A stretch of DNA of 15,016 nucleotides from an uncultured Blautia sp. (GTDB lineage Bacteria; Bacillota; Clostridia; Lachnospirales; Lachnospiraceae): positions 1 through 15,016 of the forward strand of contig CAKRRG010000068.1 in the NCBI GenBank assembly GCA_934394545.1, read 5' to 3'. The notes under the pieces are model-generated. The model saw only the letters and a program-made list of their open reading frames with translations. It did no database searches and was not told the origin of the DNA. Of this stretch, positions 1-6,183 are shown one piece after another (position 1 is the first letter of the stretch; each line of letters begins with the position of its first letter). The position numbers and the translations under genes were made by a program.

Positions 1-73
1 AATACATAATACCGAAAAGTACAACCAGCCATACGATGGTAAATCCCATACTCATTCCGCTTGATGCGTCCAT
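1..73 (-). CDS. yajC: YajC, Sec translocon accessory subunit (5' end only)
   Basis: The first 24 codons of a minus-strand gene that runs off the left edge. The start ATG at 71-73 follows a strong ribosome site (AGGAGGA, 81-87). The visible peptide begins MDASSGMSMG and continues into a hydrophobic stretch (TIVWLVVLFGIMY), which fits the short N-terminus and single membrane helix of YajC, the small protein associated with SecDF-YidC. Assignment rests on this N-terminal pattern plus position directly downstream of tgt, an arrangement widespread in bacteria. The diagnostic segment after the helix lies outside the window, so another small membrane protein cannot be fully excluded. Confidence 0.75.
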   Translation of the reverse strand, partial: MDASSGMSMGFTIVWLVVLFGIMY

Positions 74-124
74 TTGCTATTCCTCCTGTATCTTACTATC
101 ACGCTCTGTCTTTTTCACCAGCGC

Positions 125-163
125 ATTATAGTATACTATACACAAAATAATTTGATTCTTCAA
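125..163 (-). promoter_or_regulatory. Promoter for yajC with a 14-bp palindrome over the -10
   Basis: Read on the minus strand: -35 TTGAAG (158-163), 17-bp spacer, -10 TATAGT (135-140), with a second TATAAT at 125-130. A perfect palindrome TATAGTATACTATA covers 127-140. No hairpin terminator is visible between the tgt stop and this site, so yajC may be read both from here and by readthrough from tgt. Confidence 0.5.
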
Positions 164-190
164 GTATTTTTCCGATTTTTTATATTAATT

Positions 191-1348
191 TCATTTACTG
201 TATCTGCTGTTGATCTTTCCCTCTTCAAATCCGGCCAGACGCATTTCTTTATATTCTGCGAAATTGCCCTGATCCAGTGCATCCCTGATTTCCTCCATCA
301 TATGATTGTAGAAATACAGGTTATGAAGCACACAAAGACGCATTCCCAGCATTTCCTTCGCTTTCAGAAGATGGCGGATATAAGCTCTGCTGTAGTGCTG
401 ACAGGCTGGGCACTGACATCCTTCCTCGATAGGGGACGGATCCAGTTCGTACTTCGCATTAAACAAGTTCAGCTTGCCGCGATTGGTGTAAACATGTCCA
501 TGTCGTCCGTTACGGCTTGGGTAAACGCAGTCAAAGAAGTCGATGCCTCTTGCAACACCTTCCAGAATATTGGCCGGCGTACCTACTCCCATCAGATAAG
601 TGGGCTTATTCTGGGGAAGATGGGGAACCACTTCATCCAGAATGTGATACATCTGCTCATGAGTCTCACCAACTGCCAGGCCTCCCACTGCATATCCGTC
701 CAGATCCAGCTTGGAAATCGTGTCTGCATGAGCCACACGGATATCTGCATAAATTGCTCCCTGGTTAATTCCGAAAAGCAGCTGTTCTTTATTCACCGTA
801 TCCGGCAGACTGTTCAGTCTGGCCATCTCTACCTTACAGCGCTCCAGCCATCTGGTAGTCCGGTCGACGGAATTCTGCACGTACTCTCTGCTTGCCACAC
901 TGCTTGGACATTCATCAAAGGCCATGGCAATGGTAGAGCCAAGATTAGACTGGATCTGCATGCTCTCCTCCGGTCCCATGAAGATCTTATGACCGTCAAT
1001 ATGAGACTGGAAATAAACGCCCTCTTCCTTGATCTTACGAAGTCCTGCCAGAGAAAACACCTGAAATCCGCCTGAATCCGTAAGGATAGGTCTGTCCCAT
1101 ACCATAAATTTATGAAGTCCTCCGAACTCCTTGATCAGCTTATCACCGGTTCTCACGTGGAGATGATAGGTATTGGAAAGCTCTACCTGGGTTCCGATAT
1201 CCTTCAGATCCATGGTAGATACTGCACCCTTAATAGCACCAACTGTTCCCACGTTCATAAACACAGGTGTCTGAATGGTTCCATGCACCGTCTCAAACTG
1301 GGCACGTTTGGCACGGCCTTCTGTTTTCATAAGTGTATATTTTGCCAT
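191..1348 (-). CDS. tgt: Queuine/preQ1 tRNA-guanine transglycosylase
   Basis: A 385-residue protein, the usual length for bacterial Tgt, which swaps guanine 34 of GUN-anticodon tRNAs for the queuosine precursor preQ1. Seen in the sequence: TDSGGFQVFSL at 90-100 with the conserved Asp91, the LFGINQGA substrate loop near 191-198, GGLAVGE at 222-228, the FFDCVYPSRNGRHG segment with the expected nucleophile Asp273, and the zinc site Cys311-x-Cys313-xx-Cys316 with His342. All catalytic and zinc ligands are therefore present and the gene looks intact. The start at 1346-1348 has an AAAGGA ribosome site and matches the family N-terminus (KTEGRAKRAQFETVHGTIQTP). It reads towards yajC and diverges from the activase gene, with its own strong promoter. 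Confidence 0.97.
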   Translation of the reverse strand: MAKYTLMKTEGRAKRAQFETVHGTIQTPVFMNVGTVGAIKGAVSTMDLKDIGTQVELSNTYHLHVRTGDKLIKEFGGLHKFMVWDRPILTDSGGFQVFSLAGLRKIKEEGVYFQSHIDGHKIFMGPEESMQIQSNLGSTIAMAFDECPSSVASREYVQNSVDRTTRWLERCKVEMARLNSLPDTVNKEQLLFGINQGAIYADIRVAHADTISKLDLDGYAVGGLAVGETHEQMYHILDEVVPHLPQNKPTYLMGVGTPANILEGVARGIDFFDCVYPSRNGRHGHVYTNRGKLNLFNAKYELDPSPIEEGCQCPACQHYSRAYIRHLLKAKEMLGMRLCVLHNLYFYNHMMEEIRDALDQGNFAEYKEMRLAGFEEGKINSRYSK

Positions 1349-1383
1349 ATGTGAATCCTTTCTTTTTACAAAAAACTTTATTC

Positions 1384-1412
1384 ATTATAGCCCGAAATAA
1401 ACGAAAATTCAA
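1384..1412 (-). promoter_or_regulatory. Promoter for tgt
   Basis: On the minus strand: -35 TTGAAT (1407-1412), 17-bp spacer, -10 TATAAT (1384-1389). This predicts a leader of about 30 nt before the tgt ATG. Near-consensus and correctly placed. Confidence 0.8.
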
Positions 1413-1446
1413 CACTTGCCGTAAGAATCCTTGTTAAACTTTTACA

Positions 1447-1475
1447 TTGTCATTTAAGCCGGGGTATCGTATAAT
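1447..1475 (+). promoter_or_regulatory. Promoter for the activase-like gene
   Basis: TTGTCA (1447-1452), 17-bp spacer, TATAAT (1470-1475). Predicted start of transcription is near 1482, giving a leader of about 107 nt that is AT-rich and contains only a small hairpin (GTTAC/GTAAC, about 1528-1546). No known riboswitch was recognised in it. It is divergent from the tgt promoter, and the two -10 boxes lie about 80 bp apart. Confidence 0.8.
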
Positions 1476-1570
1476 ATTACGGAATATTTGCATTTATTTT
1501 TTTACATATAAATAAGAAGATTTAAGGTTACTATTCACTGGTAACGATTTAAGCACATATGCAACAGATG

Positions 1571-1576
1571 AGGAGG
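1571..1576 (+). promoter_or_regulatory. Ribosome-binding site deciding the activase start
   Basis: AGGAGG lies between an upstream in-frame ATG (1559) and the ATG at 1589. It is downstream of the first and 12 nt before the second, so it can only serve the second. The spacer is somewhat long, but the N-terminal sequence after 1589 ([15 protein letters not shown]) is the family start. Confidence 0.8.
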
Positions 1577-1588
1577 CATATTCTTTAC

Positions 1589-4500
1589 ATGAGCAATAAA
1601 TACACATTAGGAATTGACATTGGCTCCACCACTGTCAAAATTGCAATACTTGATGAAAACGACACCCTGCTTTTTGCAGATTACCAGCGTCATTTTGCCA
1701 ATATCCAAGAGACACTGGCAGAGCTTTTGGAGAAAGCTCACGGGAAGCTTGGAGAGCTTACCCTACATCCGGTGATCACAGGCTCCGGTGGACTTACACT
1801 TGCCAACCATCTGGGTGTTCCTTTTGTCCAGGAGGTTATTGCAGTTTCCACTTCCCTTCAGAAAATCGCACCACAAACAGACGTCGCCATCGAGCTTGGC
1901 GGTGAGGATGCCAAGATCATCTACTTCGAAGGCGGCAATATCGAGCAGCGTATGAACGGTATCTGCGCAGGTGGTACCGGTTCCTTTATCGATCAGATGG
2001 CATCCCTGCTTCAGACAGATGCCACCGGACTGAATGAATATGCAAGGAATTATAAGGCTCTTTACCCGATTGCAGCCCGCTGCGGTGTATTTGCCAAGAC
2101 CGATATCCAGCCGCTGATCAACGACGGCGCCACCAAGGAAGATCTTTCTGCTTCTATTTTCCAGGCGGTTGTAAACCAGACTATTTCCGGTCTTGCCTGT
2201 GGCAAACCGATCCGCGGTCATGTAGCATTTCTTGGTGGTCCTCTTCATTTCCTTGATCAGCTGAAGGCAGCATTTATCCGTACCTTGAAGCTGGATGACG
2301 AGCATGCCATCACACCTGAGAATTCTCATCTTTTTGCAGCTATGGGTTCTGCCATGAATGCAAAGGATGACGTGACAGTTTCCCTTACCGATATGACAAG
2401 CCGTCTGAAGAACTCCATCAAACTGGATTTCGAGGTGGAACGTATGGAGCCTCTTTTTGCCACAGAGGAAGACTATGAGGCATTTAATAAGCGTCAGAGT
2501 GCCTATCAGGTGAAGAAGGGCGATCTTTCCCAGTATCACGGAAACTGCTATCTGGGTATTGACGCCGGTTCCACCACTACCAAGACTGCTCTTGTAGGCG
2601 AGGACGGAACCCTGCTTTACTCCTTCTACAGCAATAATAACGGAAGCCCGCTTAAAACTGCCATCCGCTCCATTCAGGAGATTTACAGCCTTCTTCCTGA
2701 GGATGCACACATTGCGTTTTCCTGCTCCACTGGTTACGGAGAGGCCCTGATGAAGGCAGCGCTGCTTCTGGATGAAGGTGAAGTGGAAACCGTTTCCCAC
2801 TACTACGCGGCTGCTTTCTTTGACCCTGAGGTTGATTGTATCGTAGATATCGGTGGTCAGGACATGAAGTGCATCAAGATCCGTAACCAGACTGTAGACA
2901 GTGTACAGCTGAATGAAGCCTGTTCCTCCGGATGCGGTTCCTTTATCGAGACCTTCGCCAAGTCTCTGAATTACTCCGTACAGGATTTCGCCAAGGCTGC
3001 CCTTTTTGCAGAACACCCCATTGATCTTGGAACAAGATGTACCGTATTTATGAACTCCAAGGTAAAGCAGGCCCAGAAGGAAGGTGCAACCGTTGCTGAT
3101 ATTTCTGCCGGTCTTGCATACTCCGTTATCAAGAACGCACTTTATAAGGTTATCAAGGTTTCCGATGCCAAAGAACTTGGAAAACACATTGTCGTACAGG
3201 GCGGAACCTTCTATAACGACGGTGTGCTTCGAAGCTTTGAGCGAATAGCAGGCTGTGAGGCTATTCGTCCTGACATTGCCGGAATCATGGGCGCTTTCGG
3301 TGCAGCGCTGATTGCGAAGGAGCGCTATCATGCGGAAGGCCGTGAAACCACCATGCTTTCCATCGACAAGATCAACGAGCTGAAATACACCACCTCCATG
3401 GCCAACTGCCACGGATGTACCAATAACTGCCGTCTTACCATCAACAAATTCACCGGTGGACGTCAATTTGTAAGTGGCAATCGTTGCGAGCGCGGTATTG
3501 GTAAGGAGAAGAATAAGGATCATATCCCCAACCTTTACGAATACAAGTACAAACGGCTTTTCTCCTATCCGCCTCTTTCCCCGGATAAGGCGGTGCGTGG
3601 AAAAGTGGGTATTCCGCGTGTTCTGAATATGTTTGAGAATTATCCGTTCTGGTACACCTTCTTTACAGAGCTGAAATACCAGGTAGTACTTTCTCCTACC
3701 TCTACCAGAAAGATTTATGAGCTGGGTATTGAGTCCATTCCAAGTGAATCCGAGTGTTATCCGGCCAAGCTTGCCCACGGACATGTGACCTGGCTGATCA
3801 AAAATGGTGTGAAATTCATTTTCTACCCCTGTATTCCTTACGAGCGAAATGAATTCCCGGATGCAGTCAACCATTACAACTGCCCTATTGTTACCTCTTA
3901 TGCAGAGAATATCAAAAATAATGTAGACGAGCTTCACGATCCGTCCATTACCTTTATGAATCCGTTCCTGGCCCTGACCTCTGAGGAAATCGTTACCAGG
4001 AGACTGACTGAGATTTTCCCGGATATCCCGGCATCTGAGGTAAAGGAAGCTGCCCACAAGGCATGGGAGGAAATGGCTGCCGTACATAAGGACATTGAGA
4101 AAAAAGGTGAGGAGACACTTCAGTATCTGAAGGAGACTGGCCGTAGAGGCATTGTTCTGGCAGGTCGTCCTTATCACATTGACCCGGAGATTCATCATGG
4201 TATCCCGGATCTGATCAATAGCTACGGCGTTGCAGTCCTTACAGAGGATTCTGTTTCCCATCTGATGCCTGTTGAGCGCCCGATCCGTGTCAATGACCAG
4301 TGGATGTACCACTCCAGACTGTATGCTGCTGCAAACTTTGTAAAAACAAGAGACGATCTGGATCTGATCCAGCTGAATTCCTTTGGCTGCGGACTTGATG
4401 CGGTCACCACGGATGAGGTTTACGAGATTCTGGACGGAAGCGGCAAGATTTATACCTGTCTGAAAATTGATGAGGTAAACAACCTTGGTGCTGCAAGAAT

Positions 4501-5836
4501 CCGTGTCCGTTCTCTTCTTGCAGCCCTTCGTGCAAAGGATGCCCAGAAGAAGGAGCGCACCATTAAACCAGCCTCTATTGAAAAGGTTGCGTTTACCAAG
4601 GAGATGCGAAAGGATTACACCATCCTCTGCCCACAGATGTCACCGGTACACTTTTCCCTTCTGGAGGCTGCTTTTAATGCAAATGGCTATCATCTGGAGG
4701 TTCTTCCAAATGATAACAAGCATGCCGTTGATGTGGGTCTGAAATATGTAAATAACGATGCATGTTATCCTTCCCTGATCGTCGTTGGACAGATTATGGA
4801 CGCTCTTTTGTCAGGCAAATATGACCTGAACAAGACAGCAGTGATCATGTCCCAGACAGGAGGCGGCTGCCGTGCATCCAACTATATTGCCTTTATCCGC
4901 CGCGCCCTTAAGAAGGCGGGAATGGAGCAGGTTCCGGTTATTTCCCTGAACCTTAGCGGTCTGGAAAGCAATCCAGGATTTAAGCTTACGCTTCCCCTTG
5001 TGAAGGCTGTTGTGTATGCTGCTGTATTTGGTGATATTCTCATGAAATGTATTTACCGTATGCGTCCATATGAGCTGGAAAAGGGCATTGTGAACCGTAA
5101 GCACAAAATCTGGGAACAGCGTGTAATAGCCTTTGTTTCCGGTGGTTCCCTAAGCCACAGCCAGTTTAAGAAAATGTGCCGGGAAATGGTTCATGAATTT
5201 GACACCATTCCGATCAGTGATGAGAAGAAGCCCCGTGTTGGTATTGTAGGTGAGATTCTGGTTAAATTCCTTCCGGCTGCAAACAATCACCTTGCAGAGC
5301 TTCTGGAAGCAGAAGGAGCAGAGCCTGTGGTTCCGGATCTGATTGACTTTATGTCCTACTGCTTCTACAACCAGAACTTTAAAGTGGACAATCTTGGATT
5401 TAAGAAATCGAAAGCTTTCTTTGGAAATATAGGAATTAAAGCAATTGACTGGGTTCGTAAGACTGCAAATGAAGCACTAGCCGAGAGCCGTCACTTCCAT
5501 CCCACTGCAGATATCCGTGATCTGGCAAAGATGGCAAGACCCATTGTTTCCGAAGGTAATCAGACTGGGGAAGGCTGGTTCCTGACCGGGGAGATGATGG
5601 AGCTGATTCATGATGGCGTTCCGAACATTGTTTGTATCCAACCATTTGGCTGTCTGCCGAACCACATCGTCGGAAAAGGTGTTATCAAAGAAATCCGCCG
5701 CCAGTACCCGAAGGCAAATATTGCTGCCATCGACTACGACCCAGGTGCAAGCGAAGTAAACCAGCTGAACCGAATTAAATTGATGCTCTCTACTGCGCAG
5801 AAAAATCTGAAGGCAGAAGAGGCAAAGAACAACTAA
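1589..5836 (+). CDS. Giant 2-hydroxyacyl-CoA dehydratase activase-like iron-sulfur ATPase
   Basis: A 1415-residue protein of the BadF/BadG/BcrA/BcrD-HgdC family. Two actin-fold ATPase modules lie in tandem. Module 1 (about 5-260) has [11 protein letters not shown] at 8-18, [17 protein letters not shown] with Cys126, and AARCGVFAK with Cys165. Module 2 (about 320-580) has [10 protein letters not shown] at 323-332, [17 protein letters not shown] with Cys445/Cys449, and GTRCTVF with Cys484. A CxxCxxxC plus Cys motif follows (607, 610, 614, 633). The remainder (about 670-1400) contains two HgdB-like stretches, each with a Cys-Tyr-Pro motif (Cys723, Cys1059) and a later FGC motif (Cys934, Cys1355). 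In HgdC-type activases the paired cysteines hold a [4Fe-4S] cluster and ATP hydrolysis drives an electron into the dehydratase. Here donor and acceptor-like parts are on one chain. The substrate is unknown. It is transcribed alone, with no dehydratase subunit gene beside it. Confidence 0.88.
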   Translation: MSNKYTLGIDIGSTTVKIAILDENDTLLFADYQRHFANIQETLAELLEKAHGKLGELTLHPVITGSGGLTLANHLGVPFVQEVIAVSTSLQKIAPQTDVAIELGGEDAKIIYFEGGNIEQRMNGICAGGTGSFIDQMASLLQTDATGLNEYARNYKALYPIAARCGVFAKTDIQPLINDGATKEDLSASIFQAVVNQTISGLACGKPIRGHVAFLGGPLHFLDQLKAAFIRTLKLDDEHAITPENSHLFAAMGSAMNAKDDVTVSLTDMTSRLKNSIKLDFEVERMEPLFATEEDYEAFNKRQSAYQVKKGDLSQYHGNCYLGIDAGSTTTKTALVGEDGTLLYSFYSNNNGSPLKTAIRSIQEIYSLLPEDAHIAFSCSTGYGEALMKAALLLDEGEVETVSHYYAAAFFDPEVDCIVDIGGQDMKCIKIRNQTVDSVQLNEACSSGCGSFIETFAKSLNYSVQDFAKAALFAEHPIDLGTRCTVFMNSKVKQAQKEGATVADISAGLAYSVIKNALYKVIKVSDAKELGKHIVVQGGTFYNDGVLRSFERIAGCEAIRPDIAGIMGAFGAALIAKERYHAEGRETTMLSIDKINELKYTTSMANCHGCTNNCRLTINKFTGGRQFVSGNRCERGIGKEKNKDHIPNLYEYKYKRLFSYPPLSPDKAVRGKVGIPRVLNMFENYPFWYTFFTELKYQVVLSPTSTRKIYELGIESIPSESECYPAKLAHGHVTWLIKNGVKFIFYPCIPYERNEFPDAVNHYNCPIVTSYAENIKNNVDELHDPSITFMNPFLALTSEEIVTRRLTEIFPDIPASEVKEAAHKAWEEMAAVHKDIEKKGEETLQYLKETGRRGIVLAGRPYHIDPEIHHGIPDLINSYGVAVLTEDSVSHLMPVERPIRVNDQWMYHSRLYAAANFVKTRDDLDLIQLNSFGCGLDAVTTDEVYEILDGSGKIYTCLKIDEVNNLGAARIRVRSLLAALRAKDAQKKERTIKPASIEKVAFTKEMRKDYTILCPQMSPVHFSLLEAAFNANGYHLEVLPNDNKHAVDVGLKYVNNDACYPSLIVVGQIMDALLSGKYDLNKTAVIMSQTGGGCRASNYIAFIRRALKKAGMEQVPVISLNLSGLESNPGFKLTLPLVKAVVYAAVFGDILMKCIYRMRPYELEKGIVNRKHKIWEQRVIAFVSGGSLSHSQFKKMCREMVHEFDTIPISDEKKPRVGIVGEILVKFLPAANNHLAELLEAEGAEPVVPDLIDFMSYCFYNQNFKVDNLGFKKSKAFFGNIGIKAIDWVRKTANEALAESRHFHPTADIRDLAKMARPIVSEGNQTGEGWFLTGEMMELIHDGVPNIVCIQPFGCLPNHIVGKGVIKEIRRQYPKANIAAIDYDPGASEVNQLNRIKLMLSTAQKNLKAEEAKNN

Positions 5837-5853
5837 ATCTTTAGTATTATTTC

Positions 5854-5883
5854 ATTTCTTTTTATAAAGAAATATGATATACT
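5854..5883 (+). promoter_or_regulatory. Promoter of the toxin mRNA with AT-rich inverted repeat
   Basis: An extended -10 (TG at 5875-5876, TATACT at 5878-5883). The position expected for a -35 (TTTCTT, 5855-5860) is weak. An 8-bp inverted repeat, ATTTCTTT (5854-5861) and AAAGAAAT (5866-5873), spans this region. The predicted transcript starts near 5888-5890, about 40 nt before the peptide start codon. There is no obvious terminator between the activase stop and this point, so readthrough is possible. Confidence 0.6.
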
Positions 5884-5888
5884 TAATG

Positions 5889-5912
5889 TGTTGCTGCCCC
5901 AGACTGGCAACA
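5889..5912 (+). promoter_or_regulatory. 5'-terminal hairpin of the toxin mRNA
   Basis: TGTTGC (5889-5894) can pair with GCAACA (5907-5912), forming a stem at the very 5' end of the predicted transcript and ending just before the ribosome site AAGGGGGTG (5915-5923). Alternatively, GTTGCTG (5890-5896) can pair with CAGCAAC (6017-6023), directly after the stop codon. The mRNA of Fst has a comparable upstream helix that affects stability and translation; that role is inferred here. Confidence 0.5.
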
Positions 5913-5927
5913 GAAAGGGGGTGCACG

Positions 5928-5952
5928 CATTGACAAACTTCGCTTCTTTCTT
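5928..5952 (+). repeat. Direct repeat, copy 1 (over toxin start codon)
   Basis: CATTGA (5928-5933, containing the TTG start) and TCGCTTCTTTCTT (5940-5952, codons 4 to 8). Both recur in the same order at 6103-6126. A third shared word, GTGTTGC, is at 5888-5894 and recurs at 6093-6099. These are the segments through which the antisense RNA can pair with the mRNA. Confidence 0.85.
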
Positions 5953-6016
5953 AATCGCCGTTGCGGCTGGTGTAGCCTGCCACTACATCATCAAATGGTT
6001 AGACGACGACAACTAA
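5930..6016 (+). CDS. 28-residue hydrophobic peptide, probable Fst-like type I toxin
   Basis: A small open frame starting at TTG (5930-5932), 6 nt after a strong ribosome site (AAGGGGGTG). The peptide has a short polar start (MTN), a hydrophobic stretch from about Phe4 to Ile21 (one membrane span), and a KWLDDDN tail. That is the build of Fst-family toxins: about 30 residues, one helix, an IA...G core, and an aromatic-Leu-Asp acidic end. The Pro of the classical Fst motif is replaced by Val11. An in-frame GTG at 5921 lies inside the ribosome site and is unlikely to be the start. The convergent antisense RNA and the direct repeats around it support a toxin assignment. Such peptides insert in the cell's own membrane when over-produced. 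Toxicity has not been shown, and a benign small membrane protein remains possible. Confidence 0.75.
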   Translation: MTNFASFLIAVAAGVACHYIIKWLDDDN

Positions 6017-6040
6017 CAGCAACTAGCCTCGGTTAGTATT

Positions 6041-6092
6041 CCGAAAAAATACAAAAAAGAAAGCCCTCAGAGTTGCCGCTCTGAGGGCTTTC
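6041..6092. terminator. Bidirectional terminator shared by toxin, antisense RNA and flippase operon
   Basis: A perfect 14-bp stem, GAAAGCCCTCAGAG (6059-6072) and CTCTGAGGGCTTTC (6079-6092), with a 6-nt loop. On the minus strand it is followed by a run rich in U (TCTTTTTTGTATTTTTT), so it is strongest for minus-strand transcripts: the antisense RNA and the hisHF-ung-flippase series. On the plus strand the U-run is short (CTTTCG), so termination of the toxin mRNA is probably less efficient. Confidence 0.88.
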
Positions 6093-6130
6093 GTGTTGCA
6101 TACATTGAACATATCGCTTCTTTCTTGCCT
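6051..6130 (-). ncRNA. Predicted antisense antitoxin RNA (about 80 nt)
   Basis: Bounded by a near-consensus minus-strand promoter (6137-6165), with a likely start at A 6130, and by the terminator with a U-run at 6041-6058. It contains AAGAAAGAAGCGA, TCAATG and GCAACAC, complementary to toxin codons 4-8, the toxin start codon, and the 5' end of the toxin mRNA respectively. It also shares the terminator stem-loop with the mRNA in complementary form. In the par system of plasmid pAD1, RNA II has this same convergent arrangement and blocks translation of Fst. No open frame of note is inside it. Exact ends are estimates. Confidence 0.75.
6103..6126 (+). repeat. Direct repeat, copy 2 (template of the antisense RNA)
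   Basis: CATTGA (6103-6108) and TCGCTTCTTTCTT (6114-6126, 13/13 identical to copy 1), one base closer together than in copy 1. GTGTTGC is at 6093-6099. Transcribed from the minus strand, it yields AAGAAAGAAGCGA at the 5' end of the small RNA, complementary to the toxin reading frame. Confidence 0.85.
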
Positions 6131-6136
6131 AATGGC

Positions 6137-6165
6137 ATTATAGCATATGCATATCTAAAAATCAA
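6137..6165 (-). promoter_or_regulatory. Promoter of the antisense RNA
   Basis: On the minus strand: TTGATT (6160-6165), 17-bp spacer, TATAAT (6137-6142), with AT-rich sequence upstream. It sits between the flippase stop codon and the terminator, where no coding gene needs a promoter, which is the main clue for a small RNA. It is a better match to consensus than the toxin promoter. Confidence 0.82.
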
Positions 6166-6183
6166 TATACCATATTTTCAATT

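Noticed and set aside
74..1075. A 333-codon plus-strand frame across tgt
   Set aside because: It lies opposite a clear tgt with all catalytic residues, and its product shows no family features.
1528..1546. A small hairpin (GTTAC/GTAAC) in the activase leader as riboswitch or operator
   Set aside because: Only 5 bp, and no conserved aptamer pattern was recognised in the 107-nt leader.
1763..4312. An 849-codon open frame antisense to the activase gene
   Set aside because: It is a shadow of a long gene with biased codon use. Its translation has no recognisable motif, and the opposite frame has full domain structure, promoter and ribosome site.
5921..6016. GTG at 5921 as start of the small toxin peptide
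   Set aside because: It overlaps the ribosome site itself. The TTG at 5930 is at the right distance and lies within the repeat that the antisense RNA covers.
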